Shown here piece by piece: positions 1-6,831 of a DNA stretch of 13,161 nt (the stretch's first letter is position 1; each line of letters begins with the position of its first letter). The notes under the pieces were generated by a model. It was not told where the DNA came from and made no database searches. It was given only the letters and a program-made list of their open reading frames with translations. Source of the stretch: Bacteroides sp. UBA1317 (GTDB lineage: Bacteria; Bacteroidota; Bacteroidia; Bacteroidales; Bacteroidaceae); the NCBI GenBank assembly GCA_002307035.1, contig DBTL01000009.1:36209-49369 (forward strand), written 5' to 3'. A program made the translations under genes and the position numbers.

Positions 1-48
1 TGCGAGGCTTTTCAATATTTAGAACGCAATCAGAGAATAAACTCTCTT

Positions 49-1056
49 CTATACATTCTTCTCTCTGATCAGATATTCGGCAATCTGCACTGCGTTGAGT
101 GCGGCTCCTTTTTTGATTTGATCGCCTACTACCCAGAAAGTTAGTCCGTTTTCGTTGGTCAGGTCCTTGCGAATGCGGCCTACGTATACGGGGTCTTTGC
201 CTGCAATGAAGAGGGGCATTGGATAATCTTTTTCGGCAGGATTATCCTGAAGGATCACGCCTTCTGCTTTGGCAAATGCTTCGCGGGCTTCTTCTATGGA
301 TACCGGGCGTTCTGTCTCTATCCAGATGCTTTCGGAATGTGCTCTCAATGCGGGAACACGTACACAAGTTGCACTAACTTTTACGTCGGAATGCATGATT
401 TTACGTGTCTCGTTAAACATCTTCATCTCTTCCTTGGTGTAGCCGTTTTCTGTAAATACGTCTACTTGAGGTATGAGGTTGAATGCTAACTGGTAAGCGA
501 ACTTCTCTACGGTTACTTCTTCACCGGCTAAAATCTGACGATATTGTTCGTATAGTTCGTCCATTGCTGCTGCTCCTGCACCACTGGCGGCTTGGTAGGT
601 AGAAACATGAACGGTTTTTATATGTGAGAGTTGCTCTATCGCTTTCAAAGCTACTACCATTTGTATGGTGGTGCAGTTAGGATTAGCAATAATGCCGCGA
701 GGACGATCTTTTGCGTCGGCTGCATTTACTTCCGGAACAACCAATGGAATATCTGCATCCATTCGGAAAGCACTTGAATTGTCGATCATTATAGCTCCAT
801 ATTTGGTGATTGTTTCGGCAAATTCTTTTGATGTTCCTGCACCGGCAGAGGTGAAAGCGATGTCAACCCCTTTAAAGTCATCGTTGTGTTGCAGAAGTTT
901 GACTTCGATCTGTTTACCGCCAAAGGTGTATTTAGTTCCGGCACTACGTTTAGAACCGAACAATACTAACTCGTCCAACGGGAAACTTCTCTCATCGAGC
1001 ACGCGCAGAAACTCTTGTCCTACGGCTCCGCTTACGCCAACAATAGCTACTTTCAT
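49..1056 (-). CDS. asd: Aspartate-semialdehyde dehydrogenase
   Basis: A 335-residue protein, full length for the family. It makes L-aspartate-4-semialdehyde from aspartyl phosphate using NADPH, in the cytosol, feeding the lysine/diaminopimelate, threonine and methionine branches. Seen in the sequence: an N-terminal Rossmann nucleotide-binding loop (GVSGAVGQEF, residues 7-16), the active-site cysteine C128 in NPNCTT, Q155 in STYQAASGAG, an E-x-x-K substrate-binding pair at about E209/K212, and the RVPALRAHS segment with catalytic H240. The ATG at 1056 begins directly with the beta strand MKVAIVG, so the start is well supported. It is transcribed alone, divergently from the antiporter gene, and no other aspartate-pathway gene is adjacent. 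The stop codon is TAG. No odd features. The identification is near certain. Confidence 0.97.
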   Translation of the reverse strand: MKVAIVGVSGAVGQEFLRVLDERSFPLDELVLFGSKRSAGTKYTFGGKQIEVKLLQHNDDFKGVDIAFTSAGAGTSKEFAETITKYGAIMIDNSSAFRMDADIPLVVPEVNAADAKDRPRGIIANPNCTTIQMVVALKAIEQLSHIKTVHVSTYQAASGAGAAAMDELYEQYRQILAGEEVTVEKFAYQLAFNLIPQVDVFTENGYTKEEMKMFNETRKIMHSDVKVSATCVRVPALRAHSESIWIETERPVSIEEAREAFAKAEGVILQDNPAEKDYPMPLFIAGKDPVYVGRIRKDLTNENGLTFWVVGDQIKKGAALNAVQIAEYLIREKNV

Positions 1057-1221
1057 CTTTTCTTTTGTTTTATATGAATAATTTTATTCCTATCCATCTA
1101 CTCTTTGTGAATAGGTAATTGGCTGCAAAATTATAACATTTCATTAGATTATAAGCTATGATAAGCAGAGAATTGATATCTTTTTCGTTATTTTGCGGAA
1201 GAATCCTAAAAATCAAGAGTA
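1057..1221. promoter_or_regulatory. Divergent intergenic region asd / antiporter
   Basis: This 165-base gap separates the two divergent starts. On the minus strand, TAATTTTG at 1133 to 1126 matches the Bacteroidota -7 consensus TAnnTTTG and would place an asd transcript start around 1118-1122, giving a leader of roughly 65 bases. I see no clear -33 TTTG at the usual distance. On the plus strand the best candidate for the antiporter is TTATTTTGC at 1188-1196, a one-base-imperfect match with no convincing -33 box. No riboswitch-like structure is apparent. The minus-strand element is moderately supported and the plus-strand one is weak. Confidence 0.45.
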
Positions 1222-3357
1222 ATGAAGTGGCTTGACCTCAGTTTACAATTTCCTATTACAGACCCTACTTGGGTGTTTCTCTTGGTACTTATCATTATTC
1301 TTTTTGCTCCTATTCTGCTTGGGCGTTTACGTATTCCGCATATCATAGGCATGATCTTGGCTGGTGTAGCCATCGGTGAGCATGGTTTTAATATTCTTTT
1401 GCGAGATAGCAGCTTTGAGCTTTTTGGAAAGGTGGGACTTTACTACATCATGTTTCTTGCCGGACTCGAGATGGATATGGAGGATTTTAAGAAAAATCGT
1501 GTAAAGGGGGTTGTCTTTGGCTTATACACTTTTCTTATCCCCATGATTTTGGGTATTTGGAGTAGTATCTTCATTTTAGGATATAATACCACCACATCGG
1601 TGCTTTTGGCAAGTATGTATGCATCTCACACGCTGATTGCTTATCCTATCATTAGTCGTTATGGCTTGTCGCGTCTTCGCAGTGTAAGTATTACTATTGG
1701 AGGCACGGCAATTACTGTTGTTCTGGCGCTTTTGATACTGGCTGTTATTGCGGGTAGTTATAAGGGAATCGTGGACGGTTTCTTCTGGTTGTCGCTTATT
1801 GTGAAAGTGTTGTTTGTCGGCTTTTTAATTATTTATTTCTTTCCTCGCATTAGTCGTTGGTTCTTCCGTAAATATGAAGATAACATCATGCAATTTATTT
1901 TTGTTTTGGCTATGATGTTTTTAGGTGGTGGTTTGCTCGATCTAGCCGGACTCGAAGGAATCTTGGGCGCTTTTATGGTGGGACTTGTCCTAAATCGATT
2001 AGTGCCTCATGTATCTCCTTTAATGAATAGGCTTGAGTTTGTGGGTAATGCATTGTTTATTCCTTATTTCCTTATTGGGGTGGGAATGATTATTGATGTT
2101 CGTGCATTTTTCCTCGGGGGTGAAGCTTTGAAGGTAGCTTTGGTGATGACAATAGTTGCTACCTTAAGCAAATGGCTTGCGGCTTGGCTAACTCAGAAAA
2201 CTTTTGGGATGCATGCTAACGAACGTGCTATGATGTTTGGCTTAAGTAACGCGCAAGCTGCAGCAACACTTGCAGCAGTGCTTATCGGCAATAAGATTGA
2301 GATTTCTCCCGGGGTACCTTTGCTTAATAACGATGTCTTGAACGGAACGGTGATGATGATACTTTTTACGTGTATAATCAGTTCTATCATTACAGAACGT
2401 ACTGCCCGAAAGATTGCTTTAGGTGAGGAATGTGGCATGACTGAAGAGAAGTCGAAGGAAGAGGAAAATATTCTGATTTCCGTAGCTAATCCCGATACGA
2501 TCAGAAGTCTGGTGAGCATGGCTCTGCTGATGAAAGAGCCTAAACGGAAAGACGGAATAATGGCTTTGAATGTAATTAACGACGGTAATGCTTCTGAAGC
2601 TCTTCTGGCACAAGGAAAGAAAATGTTAGAGCAGACTGCTACGCTAGGTGCTGCTGCGGATGTAACTGTAAATATGGTTACTCGATTTGATCAAAATATA
2701 GCATCAGGTATCATACATACTTTGAAAGAATATAATGCTTCTGAGGTGATACTAGGGTTGCATCGTAAAGCCACGTTGGTAGATTCTTTCTTTGGTGTTT
2801 TAACGGTGAATTTGTTAAAAGGTATGCATCGACAAGTATTGATTGTAAAGTGTCTGATGCCTGCAAACACATTGCGCCGCATCATTGTGGCGGTTCCGGC
2901 CAAAGCTGAGTATGAAGTGGGCTTTTTAAAATGGCTGGAGAGGCTCTGTCGGATGGCGGGACAATTGGGGTGTCGATTACATTTTTTTGCTCACCCGGAT
3001 ACGTTGCCTTATGTCGGCGGTTATGTAAAAAAACAGCATAAGGGTGTGCGGGTTGAATTTTCGGAATTAACCGACTGGGATGATCTCTTGTTGTTAACCA
3101 AGCAGGTTAATTATGATCATTTGCTGGTTATTGTCAGTGCCCGTCGAGGTTCTATTTCTTATAATCCTTTGTTTGAAGCTCTTCCGATGCAGATCAGTAA
3201 ATATTTTAATAATAATAGTCTTATGCTTCTGTTTCCCGACCAATATGGGGATCCGCAAGAAACAATGGTTTCATTCTCTGATTTGGGACATCCTAATGAG
3301 TCGCAGCATTATGAGAATGTAGGCCGATGGTTTTATAAATGGTTTAAGAAGAATTGA
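1222..3357 (+). CDS. CPA2-type cation/proton antiporter with C-terminal Usp-like region
   Basis: A 711-residue inner-membrane protein. Residues 1-395 form the Kef/NapA-type sodium-proton exchanger domain, with about 11-13 hydrophobic helices. Landmarks are LGRLRIPHIIGMILAGVAIG (33-52), YYIMFLAGLEMD (74-85), ASHTLIAYPI (134-143), GILGAFMVGLVLNR (246-259), K317 in the LSKWLAAW helix, and LSNAQAAATLAAVLIG (341-356). Residues 415-545 and about 550-675 are soluble and look like two universal-stress-protein-like alpha/beta halves, which may sense a nucleotide or other ligand. The ion-binding acidic pair expected in the GGT..T helix reads T165-V166 (see findings). The substrate ion cannot be told from sequence. 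The LolD-like gene follows after 23 bases, suggesting co-transcription. The ATG start precedes the first helix by a short amphipathic stretch. Confidence 0.88.
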   Translation: MKWLDLSLQFPITDPTWVFLLVLIIILFAPILLGRLRIPHIIGMILAGVAIGEHGFNILLRDSSFELFGKVGLYYIMFLAGLEMDMEDFKKNRVKGVVFGLYTFLIPMILGIWSSIFILGYNTTTSVLLASMYASHTLIAYPIISRYGLSRLRSVSITIGGTAITVVLALLILAVIAGSYKGIVDGFFWLSLIVKVLFVGFLIIYFFPRISRWFFRKYEDNIMQFIFVLAMMFLGGGLLDLAGLEGILGAFMVGLVLNRLVPHVSPLMNRLEFVGNALFIPYFLIGVGMIIDVRAFFLGGEALKVALVMTIVATLSKWLAAWLTQKTFGMHANERAMMFGLSNAQAAATLAAVLIGNKIEISPGVPLLNNDVLNGTVMMILFTCIISSIITERTARKIALGEECGMTEEKSKEEENILISVANPDTIRSLVSMALLMKEPKRKDGIMALNVINDGNASEALLAQGKKMLEQTATLGAAADVTVNMVTRFDQNIASGIIHTLKEYNASEVILGLHRKATLVDSFFGVLTVNLLKGMHRQVLIVKCLMPANTLRRIIVAVPAKAEYEVGFLKWLERLCRMAGQLGCRLHFFAHPDTLPYVGGYVKKQHKGVRVEFSELTDWDDLLLLTKQVNYDHLLVIVSARRGSISYNPLFEALPMQISKYFNNNSLMLLFPDQYGDPQETMVSFSDLGHPNESQHYENVGRWFYKWFKKN

Positions 3358-3380
3358 TGTTTAATTTTAAATAGGCGAAA

Positions 3381-4043
3381 GTGATAAAATTAGAAGGAAT
3401 TACCAAAAGTTTTGGGTCTCTGCAAGTGCTCAAGGGTATTGATATGGAGATTGGCAAGGGAGAAATAGTAAGCATTGTTGGTCCCAGTGGCGCGGGGAAA
3501 ACAACATTGTTGCAGATCATGGGTACGCTCGATGAGCCTGACACCGGACTTGTCAGCATTGATGGGACCAATGTTAGCCGAATGAAGCAGAAAGAGTTGT
3601 CTGCTTTTCGCAATACCCATATTGGTTTCGTGTTTCAGTTTCATCAGTTACTACCCGAATTTACAGCTATAGAGAATGTAATGATTCCCGCTTTCATTGC
3701 TGGTGTATCTACCAAGGAATCGCTGACGAGGGCTTCTGAAATCCTTGACTTTATGGGACTCAAAGAACGTGCTTCGCACAAACCGAATGAACTTTCGGGA
3801 GGAGAGAAACAACGGGTGGCGGTAGCTCGTGCGTTGATCAATAATCCTGCCGTGATCTTAGCGGATGAACCTTCGGGTAGCTTGGATACGCGCAATAAGG
3901 AGGAACTTCATCAATTGTTCTTTGACTTGCGCAATAAGTTCGGCCAAACGTTTGTTATCGTGACTCATGATGAGGCTTTGGCTCAGATTACCGACCGTAC
4001 GGTGCACATGATTGATGGAACTATTTATTCAAAGCAAACATAA
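3381..4043 (+). CDS. LolD-like ABC transporter ATP-binding protein
   Basis: A 220-residue single ABC ATPase domain of the MacB/LolD (lipoprotein-releasing) type. Motifs in order: Walker A GPSGAGKTT (34-42), Q-loop Q86, signature LSGGEKQ (138-144), Walker B VILADEP (158-164), D-loop SLD (167-169) and H-loop H196. The segment LLPEFTAIENVMIPA (90-104) closely resembles LolD and favours a role in powering extraction of lipoproteins from the inner membrane. MacB- and FtsE-like ATPases are related alternatives. No permease partner lies in the window, so it would work with one encoded elsewhere. The start is GTG: the protein begins MIKLEGITKSFG, which is the expected first beta strand, and the next in-frame ATG would delete it. 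It lies 23 bases after the antiporter gene. Its last 19 bases overlap the 3' end of the convergent HhH gene. Confidence 0.9.
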   Translation: MIKLEGITKSFGSLQVLKGIDMEIGKGEIVSIVGPSGAGKTTLLQIMGTLDEPDTGLVSIDGTNVSRMKQKELSAFRNTHIGFVFQFHQLLPEFTAIENVMIPAFIAGVSTKESLTRASEILDFMGLKERASHKPNELSGGEKQRVAVARALINNPAVILADEPSGSLDTRNKEELHQLFFDLRNKFGQTFVIVTHDEALAQITDRTVHMIDGTIYSKQT

Positions 4044-4927
4044 TGACTGATACGTTCGAAATCTTTTTGAGTGAACTCATTATACAGTGCCAATTGTTTC
4101 AAGCTTCTTAACGGGCCGTTTTTCTCCCGATGTTCCACAATAACTTTTGCCTGATAGAAGTTCAGGTATGGATGTGCTTTTAGACGCTCTAAACTGGCCT
4201 TATTGAGGTTTATCCGGCGTGTTTGATCGTTCCCTATACGAAACCAAGGTCTGACTTTCTCCACATTCAGATTAATCTCGCTCAATTGCTCTATTCGGTA
4301 AAATCCACCAAGTAGTTTTCTGTAGCCTACTATCATTCGGGCAATGCCTCCTCCAATGCCGGGAATCTTTTTCAGTTCCGTGGTGTCACTCAGGTTAAGA
4401 TCAACCATCGTTCCGGCTGCATACTTGATTACTTTGAGAGAATCCTGCGGGTTACGTTTAATGAGTATTCCGGTGGTGTCTTTCTTTTGGAATGTGTCAT
4501 TGACATATATATAAGGTAGGAGAGTGGCGTATTGCACTTCTGTGAGGCCATAGACCTTTTTAAACTCTTCGGGTTTCCGAAACTTACCGCCTTTTGCCCG
4601 ATAGTGCATGATGTTGTGTGCCATCCATGGCTGCAACCCTAAGCGAACGAAAGTTGCGGAGTCGCTCACATTCGGATCAAAGGGTGCTAAGTGGATTTCA
4701 CGTGGTTGGTAGTGGGCATACTTTGCATAAAACTGCCGGTAGTCCCTTTTCTTCAATGAATGAATGAAACCGACATACTCTTTCTCAAAGTTTTCTTTGG
4801 GGCTAGCTGCCTCATCGTTGTGTACAAAGATGGTGAATGCGCATACAACTGCAAGTGCGATACATGCAACAAGTACTATAATTCCCCGACGTTCACCGTC
4901 TGAGAAATAGAAAAAATCTTTCCACAT
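4025..4927 (-). CDS. Membrane-anchored triple helix-hairpin-helix (ComEA-like) protein
   Basis: A 300-residue protein. A short N-terminal cytoplasmic stretch (1-14, with ERR) is followed by one hydrophobic helix at about 15-34, so the rest should face the periplasm under the positive-inside rule. Three helix-hairpin-helix repeats follow: about 84-140 (LGLQPWMAHNIMHYRAKGG), about 175-230 (KIPGIGGGIARMIVGYRKLLGG, the most canonical, with the GIGGGIA hairpin) and about 238-298 (INLNKASLERLKAHPYL). HhH domains of this sort bind DNA non-specifically in ComEA, the periplasmic DNA receptor of natural transformation, but HhH units can also mediate protein contacts. The DNA-uptake role is inference. 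The gene starts 7 bases after the transporter stop, so the two are probably one transcript. Its 3' end overlaps the LolD-like gene. Confidence 0.85.
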   Translation of the reverse strand: MWKDFFYFSDGERRGIIVLVACIALAVVCAFTIFVHNDEAASPKENFEKEYVGFIHSLKKRDYRQFYAKYAHYQPREIHLAPFDPNVSDSATFVRLGLQPWMAHNIMHYRAKGGKFRKPEEFKKVYGLTEVQYATLLPYIYVNDTFQKKDTTGILIKRNPQDSLKVIKYAAGTMVDLNLSDTTELKKIPGIGGGIARMIVGYRKLLGGFYRIEQLSEINLNVEKVRPWFRIGNDQTRRINLNKASLERLKAHPYLNFYQAKVIVEHREKNGPLRSLKQLALYNEFTQKDFERISHYVCFE

Positions 4928-4934
4928 ATTGATT

Positions 4935-6299
4935 TTACCTTAGTAATCCGAGTTCGTTGATGAAGATGAACGAAATGGCTATTGGGGCGATAAATTTGAG
5001 TATAAAGATGAATAACTTATAGAAAGGTGTCCTCAGCGAGCCGCTGTTGCTGACTTCTTCCCATACAATCTTTTTGTCGAGGTACCATCCTGTGAATATA
5101 GAGATAAATAATCCTCCGATCGGAAGCATGATCTTAGCCGTTACAAAGTCGAAGAGATCAAAGATTCCCAATCCGAAAAGCATATAGCCTTTTGCTACAC
5201 CAAGTGAGAGCGAGCAAAAGATGCCAAAGAAGATACAGCAAGCCGTAACGATCCTTGCAGCCTTGCCGCGGGTAAAATGATATTCTTCGTGCAGATAGGC
5301 TGTGACCACCTCATGTAGTGATATGGTGGAGGTAAGTGCGGCTACAGCTAGTAGTACGTAGAACAGAACAGAGAAGAGATAAGCCAGTGCAGGTATACCA
5401 CTGAACGCTTGTTGAAAAACATTTGGTAGGGTGATAAAGATCAAGCTTGGCCCTGCGTCAGGTTGTATACCAACAGAAAAAGCTGCCGGGAAAATGATGA
5501 AGCCTGCGAGTACAGCCACGATGGTGTCGATAATACCCACACTGAGAGCCGTCTTCGTTAGGTTGGTATCTTTGCCGAAGTAAGACGCATACGTGCATAA
5601 ACATCCCATACCAAGACTGAGAGAGAAGAATGCCTGTCCCATTGCCCCGAGAAATACACTGCTATCTACTTTACTGAAATCGGGCTTTAGGAGAAATTCA
5701 ATGCCTCTTTCGGCACCCGGAAGAGTAACAGAGCAAGCTACCAATACTAAAAGAAGTATAAACAGCATGGGCATCATTATTTTTGAGGACTTTTCGATGC
5801 CTTTCTCCACACCTTTTACTATAATAAAGTGAGTGGCTAGTAGAAATATGATGAGCCAGAGGATTGGTTTCCAAGGGTTGGAAGAGAAACTTTGAAAAGA
5901 AACGACGAAATCATTGGGCGATTTGTCCGCAAAGCGATTTGTCACAGCTTCCGTAATGTACTCTAATGTCCATCCGGCCACAACAGAATAATAACTAAGA
6001 ATCAACAGGCCCGCCAAAACTCCCATGCGTCCTATCCAACGCCAATGAGTTCCCGGAGCCAGTATTTGGAATGCTCCCGCTGTGTTAGCACGTGAATGTC
6101 TGCCGATAAGAAACTCTGCTATCATAATAGGAAGTCCCAGAAGGATGACACATCCTAAATAGACCAATATAAAGGCAGCACCTCCATGGTTTCCCGTTTC
6201 ATAAGGGAATCTCCAAATATTACCTAATCCCACTGCCGATCCGGCAGAAGCCAGTATTACGCCCATTTTGCTCCCGAAATTGGCCCTGTCGTTTTTCAT
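4935..6299 (-). CDS. Neurotransmitter:sodium symporter (SNF/NSS) family transporter
   Basis: A 454-residue inner-membrane protein of the LeuT fold, which imports amino acids or similar small molecules with sodium. Seen: the hallmark NIWRFPY in helix 1 (27-33), preceded by GSAVGL; the helix 1-2 region GGAAFILVYLGCVILLGLPIMIAE; helix 3 with LSYYSVVAGW (101-110); helix 6 with SLSLGMGCLCTYASYFGK (226-243); and helix 8 with ALTSTISLHE (321-330), where the Thr-Ser pair corresponds to the Na2 site of LeuT. About 11-12 hydrophobic helices are apparent, the usual number for bacterial members. The substrate cannot be assigned. It is the first gene of a minus-strand pair with the HhH protein, and a promoter element lies in the gap to the VanZ-like gene. 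The start MKNDRANFGSK is typical of the family. Confidence 0.93.
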   Translation of the reverse strand: MKNDRANFGSKMGVILASAGSAVGLGNIWRFPYETGNHGGAAFILVYLGCVILLGLPIMIAEFLIGRHSRANTAGAFQILAPGTHWRWIGRMGVLAGLLILSYYSVVAGWTLEYITEAVTNRFADKSPNDFVVSFQSFSSNPWKPILWLIIFLLATHFIIVKGVEKGIEKSSKIMMPMLFILLLVLVACSVTLPGAERGIEFLLKPDFSKVDSSVFLGAMGQAFFSLSLGMGCLCTYASYFGKDTNLTKTALSVGIIDTIVAVLAGFIIFPAAFSVGIQPDAGPSLIFITLPNVFQQAFSGIPALAYLFSVLFYVLLAVAALTSTISLHEVVTAYLHEEYHFTRGKAARIVTACCIFFGIFCSLSLGVAKGYMLFGLGIFDLFDFVTAKIMLPIGGLFISIFTGWYLDKKIVWEEVSNSGSLRTPFYKLFIFILKFIAPIAISFIFINELGLLR

Positions 6300-6405
6300 C
6301 TTTTCTTCTATTTTGTCTTATTATTCGATATTATAAGCCTAAATTAGCTGCAAATATAGAAAATGTTTCTTATTTTTGTACTCTATAAGTCAATAAACTT
6401 AGCCT
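6300..6405. promoter_or_regulatory. Divergent promoters, NSS transporter / VanZ-like gene
   Basis: This 106-base gap carries two full matches to the Bacteroidota -7 element TAnnTTTG, one per strand. On the plus strand TATTTTTG at 6371-6378 would start a transcript near 6384 with a leader of about 20 bases to the VanZ-like ATG at 6406. On the minus strand TATATTTG at 6358 to 6351 would start a transcript near 6344 with a leader of about 45 bases to the transporter ATG. The two elements lie back to back within 28 bases, so RNA polymerase occupancy could be mutually exclusive (inference). No perfect -33 TTTG was found for either. Confidence 0.6.
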
Positions 6406-6798
6406 ATGTTTCGTTATATAAAAAGATATCCTGTATCGCTTTCCATTATTTTGATAGTGATTTATTTGTCCTTTTTTAAGCCACCTTCCACCGAACTAAG
6501 CAAGATTCCTTATTTTGATAAGGTAGTACATCTTTGTATGTATTTTGGCATGTCGGGCATGTTGTGGCTCGAATTCTTGCGTACTCACCGAAAAGATGCT
6601 GCTCCAATGTGGCATGGATGGGTGGGAGCTCTTCTTTGTCCTATCCTTTTTAGCGGATGTGTGGAACTGCTTCAGGCTTATTGCACGACCTATCGTGGCG
6701 GCGACTGGCTCGATTTTACGGCTAACTCTACAGGAGCCGTACTGGCTAGTCTAGTGGCGTATTACATTGTTCGTCCGTGGATATTGAAGAGGGCGTAA
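6406..6798 (+). CDS. VanZ-like small membrane protein
   Basis: A 130-residue protein with four predicted membrane helices (about 9-24, 38-58, 70-92 and 104-124). Charged and polar residues typical of VanZ-like proteins are present: D38-K39 and H42 before YFGMSGMLWLEF, E87 and Q90 in VELLQAY, then R97, D100, D103 and N107 in the loop RGGDWLDFTANSTG. The family is named after VanZ, which confers low-level teicoplanin resistance, but most members have no assigned role, and antibiotic resistance should not be inferred here. The S41 peptidase gene begins 33 bases downstream and may be co-transcribed. The ATG lies at a sensible distance behind a TAnnTTTG element. Confidence 0.82.
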   Translation: MFRYIKRYPVSLSIILIVIYLSFFKPPSTELSKIPYFDKVVHLCMYFGMSGMLWLEFLRTHRKDAAPMWHGWVGALLCPILFSGCVELLQAYCTTYRGGDWLDFTANSTGAVLASLVAYYIVRPWILKRA

Positions 6799-6803
6799 AT
6801 TTG
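6796..6803 (+). promoter_or_regulatory. Possible internal promoter for the S41 lipoprotein gene
   Basis: TAAATTTG is an exact match to the Bacteroidota -7 consensus TAnnTTTG and overlaps the stop codon of the VanZ-like gene. It would start a transcript near 6810, leaving about 20 bases to the peptidase ATG at 6832. No -33 TTTG is found at the right distance (the nearest is TTGT at 6767-6770, a few bases too far). The element could be chance in an AT-rich junction. Confidence 0.35.
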
Positions 6804-6831
6804 CTTAGGAACTAAACTAATAATTGAAAAT

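Noticed and set aside
32..46. Possible terminator hairpin after asd (AGAG-AATAAA-CTCT)
   Set aside because: The stem is only four base pairs and is not followed by a T-run on the minus strand. The asd terminator probably lies outside the window.
665..1081. Plus-strand ORF of 138 codons opposite asd
   Set aside because: It lies entirely opposite a full-length, motif-complete asd. Its translation has no recognisable domain and no promoter or start signal, so it is a shadow frame.
1144..1166. Imperfect inverted repeat TTATAAGCTATGATAA as an operator
   Set aside because: The arms are very short and AT-rich, as expected by chance in such an intergenic gap. There is no second copy elsewhere to suggest a regulator site.
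6406..6798. VanZ-like gene as a glycopeptide resistance determinant
   Set aside because: The VanZ-like family is broad and mostly chromosomal in this phylum. No vanA/H/X/R/S-type genes are near and there is no sign of mobile DNA.
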